DNA from: Cephalopachus bancanus
Lineage: Eukaryota; Chordata; Mammalia; Primates; Tarsiidae
DNA length: 64,000 nt
Direction: 5' to 3'
Assembly: GCA_027257055.1 (NCBI GenBank)
Contig: JAPVLO010000133.1
Location: 6,993,501-7,057,500, forward strand
Position numbers and translations under genes: made by a program. Shown in pieces: positions 23,220-34,334 of the stretch. Under the pieces are notes generated by a model. The model was not told the DNA's origin. It saw only the letters and a list, made by a program, of their open reading frames with translations, and made no database searches. Each line of letters starts with the position of its first letter. Within the stretch, counting starts at the first letter, position 1.

Positions 23220-24330
23220 TCGTTTTCATCCTCATTCAGTGAGAATGAAGCAGGCTTAAAGTCTTGCTAGCTCTGAAGTCTCTAGCTGAGATCTTGGGAT
23301 TTCAGGCAATATTGGCCAGGCAAGAATAATTATCTACTCAGCCACCTGGATTTCTGCTCAGAATCCAGTCAAGTGAGAGCTGTAAGAGCCTCTCCCTTTT
23401 CAAATTTAACTTAGTAGGAGAAAATATTTATAAGAACTAGTTCTTCATTGTAACTCTTGTGATTTGGGGCTTGACTGCCTTTCTTATTGACCTTTTCCTT
23501 CCTAGGGATAGTCATTGTTTTATCTTCATCTCTGTCTTTTGTGTTATTTCTTTATGAGAAGGAGAATCATAGGGTAGAACACAGGAAAGAGTCCTATAAA
23601 CCTGTTGTTTAAGTTGGCCTCACAGATGGTGAGTTTCCTGTTCTCACTGAACCAACATCCATTTGGACAAACTTTGCTGTGGGTCACTGATAAAAAATTT
23701 TTAAAAAACACTGGGCGACATTCTCCTTCCTTCTCTTGTGTCCTGGGAGCTTGGCTTGGACCCAGTGAGTGTTTTCTCTCTAGTTTTCTGCCTGTGGTTG
23801 GGGGTGAGGAGGAAGGGAGAGGGGACAGGCTCTTGGGCCTTTGTCTAGAGGCCACTGTCAGAATAGGAACCCAAGACACATGGTACACAGCAACGCTTTC
23901 TGTCTGTCCATGCCAGCTTTCTAAGGGATTCATCTACATAAGGAGCCTCTGTCCGTAAGAGGTCCTTTTTCTTTCCACGTTGCTCTGCCAGTCCTGGGAA
24001 CATCCCATCCCAGTATTGACTGCCTGGTGTCATAGATTAGCAGAGTTGTGACTGGAGGCATCTCACTGCTGTAGGAGACACCATTTTCACTGCCTGCAGT
24101 GATGAAGCACTTTGCTGTCACTCTTTTTTGGCTGTCTTTAGGAATGCCTTTGCATCCTGAGCCTACCTCTGCCACGTCCTCTTTGGAAATGCCTCTTGCG
24201 ACCATCGCTAAGCCACAAAAACCTGACTGGTTTTGAGTCACAGTCAGAATGCACATACTTTTGGAGACATCTGTTGGTTTGGACAAGCTTTTCTATTTTA
24301 TAAGAATTTAATATTCTTTTAAATGGATTT
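23220..24330. other. Single-copy DNA, no gene recognised
   Basis: Two overlapping open frames of 117-129 codons on opposite strands near 23544-23958 and one of 118 codons at 23930-24286 (minus) show no family features. Confidence 0.4.
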
Positions 24331-24331
24331 A

Positions 24332-24936
24332 GAGGTCAGGTGTGGTGGCTCATAGCTGTAGTCTCATCACTTTGGGAGGTCAATGCAGGAGAATTGCTTC
24401 AGGCCAGGAGTCCCAGATCAGCCTGGGCAACATAGCAATATCCTGTCTCAGCTGGGCTCGGTGGCTCAGCCTGTAATCCCGTGTCTTTGGGAGGCTGAGG
24501 TGAGTGGATTGCCCGAGACCGTGGGTTCGAGACCCGCCTGGGCAGGCAAGACCTCATCTCTACAATAAAATAAAAAAATTAGCCGGGCGTGGTAGTGCGT
24601 GCCTGTAATTCCAGCAACTCGGAAGGCTGAGGCAGAAGGATCTCCGGAGCCCAGCAGGTCGAGGCTGCGGTGGCCGGGAGCGGCCACTGCACTCCAGTCT
24701 GGGTGACAGAGTGAGACTCCAACTCAAAAAAAAAAAAAAAATCCTGTCTCTACAAAAAAATCAAAATATTAGCCAGGTATGGTGGCGCACACCTGTAGTC
24801 CAGCCTACTTGGGAGGCTGATTTAACTGGATCACTTAAGCCTAGGAGATCAAGGCTGGGGTGAGCTATGATCACTTGAGTGAGCTACTGCATTCAGATCT
24901 GGGCGATAGAGAGATGCTAGCTCAGAAAAAAAAATT
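24332..24936 (+). mobile_element. Old Alu interrupted by a younger Alu (outer element)
   Basis: The left arm runs to ctgggcaacatagcaatatcctgtctc and the right arm resumes after the inner element with tcctgtctctacaaaaaaatc. Confidence 0.88.
24451..24741 (+). mobile_element. Younger Alu nested in the old Alu
   Basis: Full length, gctgggctcggtggctcagc to caactc plus A-tail. TSD tcctgtctc at 24441-24449 and 24742-24750. Confidence 0.92.
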
Positions 24937-24984
24937 AGCTCTCATACTGAACAAATATCCTATTGGTACCTATGGGAGGGTCAG

Positions 24985-27528
24985 ATTGAAAGAAGGATCC
25001 AAATTGAGAAAGATGAAACTCTCCCCAAATCATTTTACGAAACTAGCATCACATTGATACCCAAACCAGGTAAAGATCCAACAAAGAAAGAGAACTACAG
25101 GACAATACCCTTGATGAACATAGATGCTAAAATGCTCAACAAGATCCTAGCAAATTGGATTCAATAACATATCTCAAAAACCATTCACCATGACCAACTA
25201 GGCTTCATCCCTGGGATGCAGGGCTGGTTCAACATTCATAAGACCATAAATGTTATTAAATACATCAACAGATGTAAAAACAAAAAACACAGGATTATAT
25301 CTTAGACATGGAAAAAGCTTTTGATAAAATCCAGCATCCCCTCCTGATAAAAACCCTTGAACATCTAGGCATAGGAACATACTTCAAAATAGTAAGAGCC
25401 ATCTATGAGAAACCCACAGCCAGCATACTGCTAAACAGACAGAAATTGGAACCATTTCCCCTGAAAACTGGAACAAGACAAGGATGCCCACTCTCACCCC
25501 TCCTTTTCAACATAGTTTTGGAAGTCCTAGCTAGAGCAATCAGACAAGAGAAGGAGATCAGGGTTATCCAAATAGGAAGAAGTCCAGTTATCCCTCTTTG
25601 CAGATGACATGATTTTATACCTCAAAAACCCAAGAGAATCTGTCAAAAACCTCTTTGCACTGATAAAGGACTTTGGTAACGTCTCAGGATATAAAATCAA
25701 TGTGCAAAAGATAGTCATATTTCTATACACCAAAAATAAACAAACAGAAACCCAAATAAAAAGCACAATCCCATTCACAATAGCTAGAAAAAAAGCAAAT
25801 ACCTTGGCATCTTCCTAACCAGAGACATGAAAGGACTTTACAATGAAGACTACAAAACACTACTCAAAGAAATCAAAGATGACACAAACAAATGGAAAAA
25901 AATTCCATGCTCATGCATTGGAAGAATCAACATTGTTAAGATGTCCATCCTACCCAAGGTAATCTACAGATTTAACACAATACCCATTAAATTGCCAGCA
26001 GCATTCTTTAGACCTGGAAATGACAATACAGTAATTCATACTGAAACATAAACAACCATGAATTGCCAAGACAATCCTCAGCAAAACAAACAAACAAAAA
26101 AAGCAGAAAGTATCACACTTCCAGACTTTAAACTTTATTATAAAGCTATAATAATCAAAATAGCCTGGTGTTGGTACAAGAAGAAGCATATAGACCAATG
26201 GAACAGGATAGAGTTTCCAGAAGAAAACCTCAATTTCTCTACTAACTCATCTTCAACAAAGCCTCCACTACCAACAACTGGGGAGAGGAGAACCTATTCA
26301 GTAAATGGTGCTGGGAAAACTGGCTGACCACATGCAGAAGATTAAAACAAGACCCCTACCTATCCCCATACACAAAAATAAACTCTAAATGGATCAAAGA
26401 ACTAAACGTAAAACCTCAAACTATAAGAACCTTAGAAAGTTCTGGAGACACCCTTATGCAAATTGGAACTAGCAACCAATTCCTGATCAAAACCCCAAGC
26501 GCCCATGCCATAAGAGAAAAGATAGACAAATGGGACCTCATCAAACTAACAAGCTTCTGCAAAGCCAAAGAAACCATCAAGAGAGCAGGGAGGCAGCCCA
26601 CAGGCTGGGAAAAAATATTTGCCAACTGTATGTGTGACCAAGGCCTAACATCTAGGATCTACAAGGAACTCAAACATGCCGGAAAGAAAAAAACAAACAG
26701 CCCCATTACAAAGTGGGCAAAGGCTATGAATAGACAGTTCTCAAAAGAAGATAAATGAGCAGGCAACAAATACATTGAAAAATGCTCCATCTCCACTACT
26801 GATCAAAGAAATGCAAATTAAAACCACACTGAGATACCACCTAACTCCAGTCAGGATGGCCATCATCAGTAACTCAAAAACCAACAGATACTGGAAACGA
26901 TGCAGTGAAATGGAAACACTTCTACCCTGTTGGTGGGAGTATAAACTAGTATAGCCTCTGTGGAGAGCGGTGTGGAGATTCCTAAAAGATCTAAAAATTG
27001 ACCTTCCATATGACCCTGCAATACCCCTACTGGGAATATATCTGGAAAATCTCAAATCACTCTATAAAAAAGATAACTGCACACGGGTGTTTATCACAGC
27101 ATCATTCACAGTAGCAAGAACATAGGAGCAACCGTGCTACCCATTAAAAGAGGACTGGATTTTAAAATGGTACATATACACAATGGGATAGTATGCAGCC
27201 ATAAAGAGGAACAAAATCATGAACTTCACAGCACCTGGATGGACTTAGAGTCTATAATACTAAGTGATCTTTTACAGAAACAAAGAACTGAGTATCACAT
27301 GTTCTCACTCATAAGCGAACCTCGAACAACTATCATAATACTACAAGAAAAGGATTGGCATAGCGGGAAACTGCAGGCTGAGGGGGGCGGGGGGGAGGTG
27401 GGACTGGCAGTAGTGGGAATCTGCCTGGGGAAGGCGGGGCACACCTTATCAACAAAGGTACCTGCATAATGAACGTTTGTATACCTAACCCTGAATTGTA
27501 CCCCACATCCTAAAATTAATTAAAAGTT
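24985..27528 (+). pseudogene. L1 retrotransposon, 5'-truncated, broken ORF2 and 3'UTR
   Basis: LINE-1 ORF2 encodes endonuclease and reverse transcriptase for target-primed insertion. This copy starts inside ORF2 ahead of the reverse transcriptase domain. A clear stretch (25308-25607) reads [16 protein letters not shown] through [15 protein letters not shown], the RT fingers and palm. The catalytic FADD motif follows in another frame near 25602-25615, so a frameshift separates them. The C-terminal part continues in pieces to about 27055. A G-rich tract at 27382-27402 and an end at aattaattaaaag mark the 3'UTR. No endonuclease domain and no ORF1 are present, so it cannot move on its own. It is the least decayed L1 in the window. 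Confidence 0.93.
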
Positions 27529-27529
27529 G

Positions 27530-27850
27530 TTTTTTTTTTTTTTTTGAGTTGGAGTCTCTTTTTTTTTTTTTTTTTTTGAGTTAGAGTCTCACTCTGTCAC
27601 CCAGACTGGAGTGCAGTGGCCGCTCCCGGCCACCGCAGCCTCGACCTGCTGGGCTCCGGCGATCTTTCCGCCTCAGCCTTCCAAGTAGCTGGAACTACAG
27701 GCGTGCACTACCATGCCCGGCTGATTTTTTGATTTATTGTAGAGATGAGGTCTCGCTGCCCAGGCGGGTCTCGAACCTGCGGGCTCAGGCAATCCACTCA
27801 CCTCAGCCTCCCAAAGACGCAGGATTACAGGCTGAGCCACCGAGCCTGGC
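27530..27850 (-). mobile_element. Alu with a doubled 3' end
   Basis: In element orientation it ends gagactctaactc, A19, gagactccaactc, A16: two copies of the terminal 13 bases each with a tail. Short-form middle (gggcagcgagacc). The repeat ttaaaagtt flanks it at the L1 3' end. Confidence 0.92.
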
Positions 27851-27859
27851 TTAAAAGTT

Positions 27860-28068
27860 TTTTTTAAAAAGGGACTTCCGTCAGTAGCCAGAAACTGCCA
27901 GGAGGGTAGGGGGTACATAACATTAATAAGGTTACCCTATCTCAAATCAGGCAAAGTAGGGACCAAAGGGAGGCCCAAACTTTACCTGCACGATGACCAC
28001 TGTATACCTAATTCTGAATTGCACCCACATCTTTAAAATAAAATACATAAAAAAATAAAAAGGAAGGA
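27860..28068 (+). mobile_element. Second L1 3'-end fragment
   Basis: tgtatacctaattctgaattgcaccc parallels the 3' end of the larger L1 just upstream (tgtatacctaaccctgaattgtacccc) and ends in an A-rich tail, so it is a separate severely 5'-truncated copy or a duplicated tail. Confidence 0.7.
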
Positions 28069-28069
28069 T

Positions 28070-28900
28070 GCAAAAAAGCACCGTGGGTGGCCTAACAGAC
28101 CTCTTGACAAGACTGAGGGGCAGAAATGAAACTTCAAAGTCCAAATCCACACCCTCCATAAACACCCTTCCCCTCCCACCCCCGGACTACCCCCCCCCAT
28201 TCCCTAATTCCAACCCCTGTCCTTGACTCTCCCAGAAGACACTTTGGGTCTCTGGATCTCTGGATCTCTGTCCTCCCCCAATCCTGGCCCCACATCCTGT
28301 GATTTTCCCCCCAAATTCCTTGATTGCTCAGCTCCCCACCTTCACTTTTTCTTTCTTGCAGGACTTGCAAAAAGCCCTTTCGTCTGACCCGCAGCTATGA
28401 AGAATCCAAATTCCCTTTGTGAAAGCTGATGACCGCAGGCAGTCTCGGCAGAGGCTCTGGGAGTACTGTCATTCCAGTCAGTCGCACAACCAGGTGCCTC
28501 CCCTCCTGGGGAAAATCCTCACCAGGGAATCAGGGCTAGAGCCCCTCCCAGGACTTCCCACCAATGGCCAGGAGGTAGCACAGTTGAAGGCTAACAGTCG
28601 AGTCCTGCTGGGGTGATTGTGAGGCTCTGAGGTGAGCTGTTCTAAAGCTGAATTCTTCACTTTAGAAAGAAGTGGAGCATCTTACAGCCTTTATGGAACA
28701 ATGTTTAAGAACATCCCAAAGGGACGCTGCATTGAATCCATGGGCCCCAGAGCACAGAAATTGTTTAATTTCTGTTTTGGTTCACAGTCTTCTCCCAAAA
28801 AACAAAATCAAAATACAGTAGCTCCTCAACTTACAATGCAGTTACTTCCTAATAAACCCACTAAAGGTTAAAAAAAAAAAAAAGCTTAAGTTAAAAAAGC
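28070..28900. other. No gene recognised; C-rich stretch then a splice-like block
   Basis: 28140-28330 is C-rich. At about 28345-28365 ctttttctttcttgcag resembles an acceptor on the plus strand and is followed by a 65-codon open stretch (28419-28616). I do not recognise the product. Confidence 0.35.
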
Positions 28901-28903
28901 ATT

Positions 28904-29199
28904 TAGGCTGGGTGTGGTGGCTCACACTTGTAATACAAGCTTTGGGAGGAGGCCAAAGCAGGAGAATTGCTTGAGCTGAGGAGTTCAAGTCCAGCCTGGG
29001 CAACAAAGTAAGACCTCACCTCCACAAAAAATAAAAAAATTAGCCGAGTGTGGTGGCACACACCTGTAGCCCCAGCTCTTCAAGAGGCTGAGGCAGGAGG
29101 ATCACCTGAGCCCAGGAGGTGGAGGCTGTCATGAGCCGTGATCATGCAACTGTACTCCAGTCTGGATGACAGAGTGAGACGCTGACTCAAAAAAAAAAT
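28904..29199 (+). mobile_element. Alu, AluJ-like, full length
   Basis: Head ggctgggtgtggtggctcac, tail gctgactc plus A9. Confidence 0.9.
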
Positions 29200-29438
29200 T
29201 CGCTTAATACACCTAACCACATACAGACATCGCAGCTTCCCTCACCTGCCTTAAACGTGCTCAGACTTCTAACATCAACCCACAGTGCCTCACAGTTCGT
29301 ATAGCAGCACTGCACCCTGAGAGCATGGGCTGTTCACACTTGTGCTGCCTGACTGGGCTCGGAAGTCACTGCCACCCAATTAGCACCACAAAGGATCGGC
29401 ATGTGGCCAGCCCTGGAAAAGATCAAATTCCAAATCAT

Positions 29439-29729
29439 GTTTTTTTAGTCAGAGTCTCATTCTGTTGTCCAGGCTGGAGTGCAGTGGTGGCACAATCACA
29501 GCTCACCACAGCCTCGACCTCTTGGGCTCAGGTGATCCTTCAGCCTCAGCCTCCTGAGTAGCTGGGACTATAGGCGAACATTACCACACCCAGCAAATTT
29601 TTTGGTTTTTGTAGAGATGAGGTCTTGCTATGCGACCGAGGCTGATCTCAAACTCCTAGCCTGAAGCAATCCTCCTGCCTTAGCCTCCCAAAGTACTATG
29701 ATTACAGGTGTGAGCTGCCGTGCCTGGCC
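29439..29729 (-). mobile_element. Alu, AluJ-like, full length
   Basis: Reverse orientation, poly(T), gtcagagtctcattctg, ending gctgccgtgcctggcc. Confidence 0.9.
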
Positions 29730-29907
29730 AAAGTTCAATTTCTGCTGATTGCATATGGCTTTCAAACCATCATAAAGCAAAAAACTCATGTATCGAGCCA
29801 GCATTCAGTCAGAAGCGTCTGTAGTGCTGTTGAATGGGCAGGACAATCTCTTAATGTTGTCCTTGAGGCTGCCACCCAATTCTTCAAGTGTTTAAAACAG
29901 CAGTTCT

Positions 29908-30030
29908 AAGCCAGGCTCAGTGGCTCAGCCTGTAATCCCACGCCTTTGGGAGGCTGAGGTGAGTGGATTGCCTGAGCCCGCAGGTTCGAGTCCCGCCTGG
30001 GCAGCAAGATCTCATCTCTACAATAAATCA
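29908..30030 (+). mobile_element. Left-arm-only Alu monomer of the younger short-form subtype, perfect TSD
   Basis: Begins aagccaggctcagtggctca and stops at acaataaatc, exactly where the linker between arms begins. The 14-bp TSD aaaacagcagttct lies at 29894-29907 and 30031-30044. There is no added poly(A) beyond the TSD. Confidence 0.9.
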
Positions 30031-30341
30031 AAAACAGCAGTTCTTGCCTTACTCATTGAGTCTTTACAACACAGAAATGCAGCTCTAGCAGAAACCCAAA
30101 GCCCATCCTCTTTCTTACTAATCCTAAAGCCTCCCCATTCACCTCAAGATGCTTATAGACAGCAGGCGGTCAGGACATTTGGAAAAGGGACTGTCCTGCA
30201 CAAAAAAATTAAATACTAACTACTCTAGGTTCTGATAGTAGACAAATGTGCTCCTGAACTCCTTCTTAGGGCTTTAGAAAGCTAACATCATTTCTCTGTC
30301 CCTTTGAGATGTAAATCTCCTACCACCCAGAACTGTCTTTT

Positions 30342-30636
30342 TTTTTTTTTTTTTTTTAAGTTGGAGTCTCACTCTGTCACCCAGGCTGGAAGGCAGTGGC
30401 ACGCTCCCGGCCACCGCAGACTCGGCCTGCTGGGCTCCTGGGATCCTTCTGCCTCAGTCTTCCAAGTAGCTGGAACTACAGGCACATGCTACCATGCCCG
30501 GCTAATTTTTGATTTATTGTAGAGATGAGGTCTTGCCAAGTTCCCTGGGCGGGTCTCAAACCCCCAGGCTCAGGCAATCCTCTCGCCTCGGCCTCCCGAA
30601 ATGCTGGGATTACAGGCTGAACCACCCGTGCTCTGT
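30342..30636 (-). mobile_element. Alu, younger type, full length
   Basis: Reverse orientation. TSD ccagaactgtctttt at 30327-30341 and 30637-30651. Confidence 0.93.
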
Positions 30637-30667
30637 CCAGAACTGTCTTTTAAGAACTAGAGAGCCA

Positions 30668-30956
30668 GCCGGGCTCGGTGGCTCAGCCTGTAATCCCACG
30701 CCTTTGGGAGGCTGAGGTGAGTGGATTGCCTGAGCCCGCGGGTTCGAGACCCGCCTGGGCAACGAGACCTCAACTCTACAATAAATCAAAAAATCAGCCA
30801 GGCGTGGTAGTGCGTGCCTGTAATTCCGGCTACTCGGAAGGGTGAGGTGGAAGGATCACTGGAGCCCAGCAGGAGAGGCGATAGAGTGAGACTCCAGTCT
30901 GGGAGACACTCAGTCTGGGCGACAGAGTGAGACTCCAACTCAAAAAAAAAAAAAAA
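30668..30956 (+). mobile_element. Alu, younger type, rearranged 3' third
   Basis: TSD aagaactagagagcca at 30652-30667 and 30957-30972. Near the 3' end the segment cagtctggg(c/a)ga(c)... is duplicated and part of the right arm is lost. Confidence 0.92.
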
Positions 30957-31039
30957 AAGAACTAGAGAGCCATCTCTTTAAAATGCAAACATCAGCGGCA
31001 AATGTCTGTACTTAATTCTGCGGAAATCCATGAATATTC

Positions 31040-31295
31040 TGCCCCCTATTATGAACATTCCACCCCTTAGTTAGAGATCACCTCTGGGTGCAGCACCCTC
31101 TTGGGTACACCCACACTCCTTCTCTTGAGTGTGTACTTTCGTTTTATAATAAAACTCTTTCATTTTCATGTTATTTTGACTCATCCCTGGATTCTTTCTC
31201 CTGATGGTATCAAGAACTTGAGTACTGGGCTGAGTTTGAGGGTCTCACCTGCTTCAGGAGATCCTCCCAAGCCCACCAGCACCATCTGCTTCAAC
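31040..31295 (+). mobile_element. Probable ERV LTR fragment
   Basis: ttataataaaactctttcat resembles the poly(A) region of class I LTRs, followed by tcatccctggattctttctcc, also LTR-like. Ends are not visible. Confidence 0.5.
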
Positions 31296-31563
31296 ATTTG
31301 TTTCCAAAACCATTTTGATAACTTGAAACCTGAAAGTTATATTAAGTTAATTGAGATAAATTCATTGAACATCCAGATCATTTCCAAATAGAATGAAATG
31401 ATGAAACATTGATTACTGAACATAAAGCGAACATAAGTTTACTTACTTTGGGTTTCTTGTTACAGGAAGATTAAAGATATTCTTATTACAGGGAGATTAA
31501 AGATATAAAGATATGGACATATTAATAAACTAGTTATTTTGCCACATTGAAAAATTGCAGTAT

Positions 31564-31778
31564 GCCGGGCTGGACAACATAGTGAGACTATGTCTCTACC
31601 AAAAAAAAAAAGAAAGAAAGAAAAAAATTAAGTGAGCATGGTGGCGCATGCCTGTAACTACTTGGGAGACGGAGGCAGGAGCATCCCTTGAGCCCAGGAA
31701 TTTAAGGCTACAGTGAGCCATGCTTTTGAGTCACTGCCCTCCATCCTGAGCAAGAGTTAGACCTTGTCTCTTAAATAG
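31564..31778 (+). mobile_element. Old Alu, 5'-truncated
   Basis: Starts mid left arm (gctggacaacatagtgag), has an A-rich linker, a right arm and no clean tail. Confidence 0.75.
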
Positions 31779-31779
31779 A

Positions 31780-32098
31780 AAAATGGTTCTAGGAGGAAAC
31801 ACATGCCTCTAGAAATCATGAAACAATATATTCATAAATCTCATCTACTATAGAGTGCTGACATATAGCAGACTGTTTACAATTGTCAACTTTCTTTACT
31901 GGAAATTAAGGTTATTGAGAGGCAAGAATTCAAATCAATATATAAATGACCTACTAGAAATAATAAGAACGAAGGGAAAACTACAAAGGATGCGAGACAA
32001 AGAAGATGTATTTTTGATAAGGAAAAACACACAGGATATAGAGGTATATTTGTTAAGGAAAAAGAAGAGTGATTTTGTTCTAAATGAGGTTTGTTTGT
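31780..32098. other. AT-rich single-copy DNA
   Basis: No gene recognised. The plus-strand open frame here runs into the next Alu and is not credible. Confidence 0.4.
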
Positions 32099-32099
32099 A

Positions 32100-32400
32100 T
32101 TTTTTTTTTTTTTTTTTTGAGTCAGAGTCTCACTCTGTTGCCCAGGCTGAAGTACAGTGGCACACTCATGGCTACCACAGCCTTGACCTGCTGGGCTCAG
32201 GTGATCCTTCTACCTGAGTCTTCCAAGTAGCTGGAAGCATAGGCACCTGACACCACGCCTGGCTAATTTTTTGGTTTATTGTAGAAATGAGGTCTTGCCT
32301 AGTTGCCCAGGTTGGTCTCGAACTCTTGGACTCAGGCAATCCTCCTGCCTCTGCCTCTCAAACTACTGGGATTACAGGCATGAGCCACTTCACCTGGCCT
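32100..32400 (-). mobile_element. Alu, full length
   Basis: Reverse orientation, 19-base poly(T), ending gagccacttcacctggcc. Confidence 0.92.
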
Positions 32401-32530
32401 AAATTCCTTTAATGGTTACTTAAATGTTCAGGAGTGGGGGAAGTGAGAGGGAAAGGGAGAGAGAGAGAACACTTAATCTTGTGTGGTCAACCTGGCTAAG
32501 GTTGAATAAGTTTATATGTAAGGATTTCTT

Positions 32531-33018
32531 TTTTTTGAGTTGGAGTCTCACTCTGTCGTCCAGACTGGAGTGCAGTGGCCGCTCCCGGCCACCGCAGCCC
32601 CGACCTGCTGGGCTCCGGTGATCCTTCCGCCTCAGCCTTCCGAGTAGCTGGAATTACAGGCACACGCTACCACGCCTGGCTGATTTTTTTATTTATTGTA
32701 GAGATGAAGTCTTGCCAAGTTGCCCAGGCGGATCTCGAACCCGTGGGCTCAGGCAATCCACTCACCTCAGTCTCCCAAAGTGTGGGATTACCGCAGCCTC
32801 CACCTACTGGGCTCTGGCGATCCTTCCGCCTCAGCCTTCCAAGTAGCCGGAATTACAGGCATGCGCTACCACGCCCAGCTGATTTTTTTTTTTTTTTTTT
32901 TATTGTGAGAGATGAGGTCTCGCTGCCCAGGTGGGTCTCGAACACGAGGGCTCAGGCAATCCACTCACCTCAGCCTCCCAAAGGCGTGAGATTACAGGCT
33001 GAGCCACCGAGCCCGGCA
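32531..33018 (-). mobile_element. Chimeric double Alu (two subtypes fused) flanked by one perfect TSD
   Basis: In element orientation a short-form Alu (left arm with gggcagcgagacc, right arm as far as gaggctgcgg) joins directly to taatcccacactttgggag of a long-form Alu (gggcaacttggcaagac), which runs to the poly(A). The first lacks its 3' end and the second its first about 20 bases. The 13-bp repeat gtaaggatttctt at 32518-32530 and 33019-33031 flanks the whole unit and not each half. Confidence 0.9.
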
Positions 33019-33106
33019 GTAAGGATTTCTTAAAAATGAGGTCAATAGTGTATTGATGCAAAACTAGAGTATGATTATTTTTCTCTGTTAAAAAGACAAA
33101 GTTTTC

Positions 33107-33186
33107 AGGCAACTCCTTCGAGTCCCCTCCCATCATGGGAGCTTCTCTGTCCTCTCAATAAATCCTGCTTACTCAAAAAAAAAAAA
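33107..33186 (+). mobile_element. 80-bp retroposed transcript end, LTR-like, with poly(A) and TSD
   Basis: gagtcccctcccatcatggg, then cctctcaataaatcctgctt and an A-run, bracketed by the 15-bp repeat aaagacaaagttttc (33092-33106 and 33187-33201). The aataaa signal and tail show it came from a polyadenylated RNA; the text resembles an ERV LTR R region. Confidence 0.75.
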
Positions 33187-33201
33187 AAAGACAAAGTTTT
33201 C

Positions 33202-33720
33202 TTAGATTATTAGACTGTTTTCAAGAAGAGATTGCAAAAGGATTTCTTTATCTTTTGAGTAATCTGCCTAGGTAACAAAGATCCTGTGTGCTTGATGTTG
33301 TCTTTATCTTGTCTTTGTTTAAAAGAAATCTAGTCCTCTCAAAATTGAAAAAGCTAACTTTTAAAAAAAGATTTTATTTTAAGCATCACATTATTTACTA
33401 TATTTACCTTTGCCACCTTTTACTCTCACTCTGATTCAATAGCTAACTAAGCATGGTTACATGGTGATTTGTGATCTTATTTAATTGAACGCTCAAACTT
33501 TTTGACATTTTTAACAACTTTCCAAAACAAAATTCTAAATGAAGTCTCCTTGACCTCAAACTAACTCTGAGATGCTCCACAAGGTCCTTGGAAAATTGCA
33601 AAAGATTTGTTCTCTCATATTGCAAAAAAAAAGAAAAAAAATGCTAAACTAATTACATCTGTTTTATATGTTAAATTAAATGGGAAGTATTGTCAAATAA
33701 GAAGTGATTAATCTTCCCCA
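33202..33720. other. AT-rich single-copy DNA
   Basis: Nothing recognised. Confidence 0.4.
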
Positions 33721-33721
33721 G

Positions 33722-34004
33722 ATTTGAGTTAGGGTCTCACTCTGTTGCCCAGGTTGAAGTACAGTGGCAAGATCATGGCTTACTGTAGCCTAGACCTCTT
33801 GTGCTCAGGCAATCCTCCCTCTTCAGAATCCCTTGGACTACAGCCACTCACCACCAAACCTGGCTAATTTTTAAACATTTTTTTTTTGGTAGAGAGGGGG
33901 TCTTACTATGTTTTCTTGGCTAGTCTTGAACACCTGGACTCAAGCAATCCTACTTCAGTCTCCCAAAGTTGTGAGAGTACAGGTGTGAGTCACTGTGCCC
34001 GGCT
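33722..34004 (-). mobile_element. Alu, old, full length
   Basis: Reverse orientation, gagttagggtctcactctg to gtgccc ggct; AluJ-like. Confidence 0.88.
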
Positions 34005-34334
34005 AACTTTAAGATTATACTACACACTGAGTATTTCTAGAAATAATAGGAAAGGAGATGGATTTATAAAACCTGTAACAAAATCATGGGAAAAAATAAT
34101 TAATTATATTGGAGCTGAAAGAACTGATGAAGGTTGTTCTTGCAGCAGTATACAATTGGAAACATTGTTAATATTACCAAGATTTTGACTAGAATACCAC
34201 ATTTGAAAAAGATGCACAAAGAATCAGATATGACCAGGACATTTCAAATCACTGAGACTGACTTTGTGAGATAAGACTCACAAAGCCCCTTGATATTGGG
34301 CTAGTGCCTTACTTACAGGACTCAAGGTTTTTGA

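Noticed and set aside
23544..24286. Open frames of 117-129 codons
   Set aside because: Overlap each other on opposite strands, lack recognisable domains, and have no splice or promoter support.
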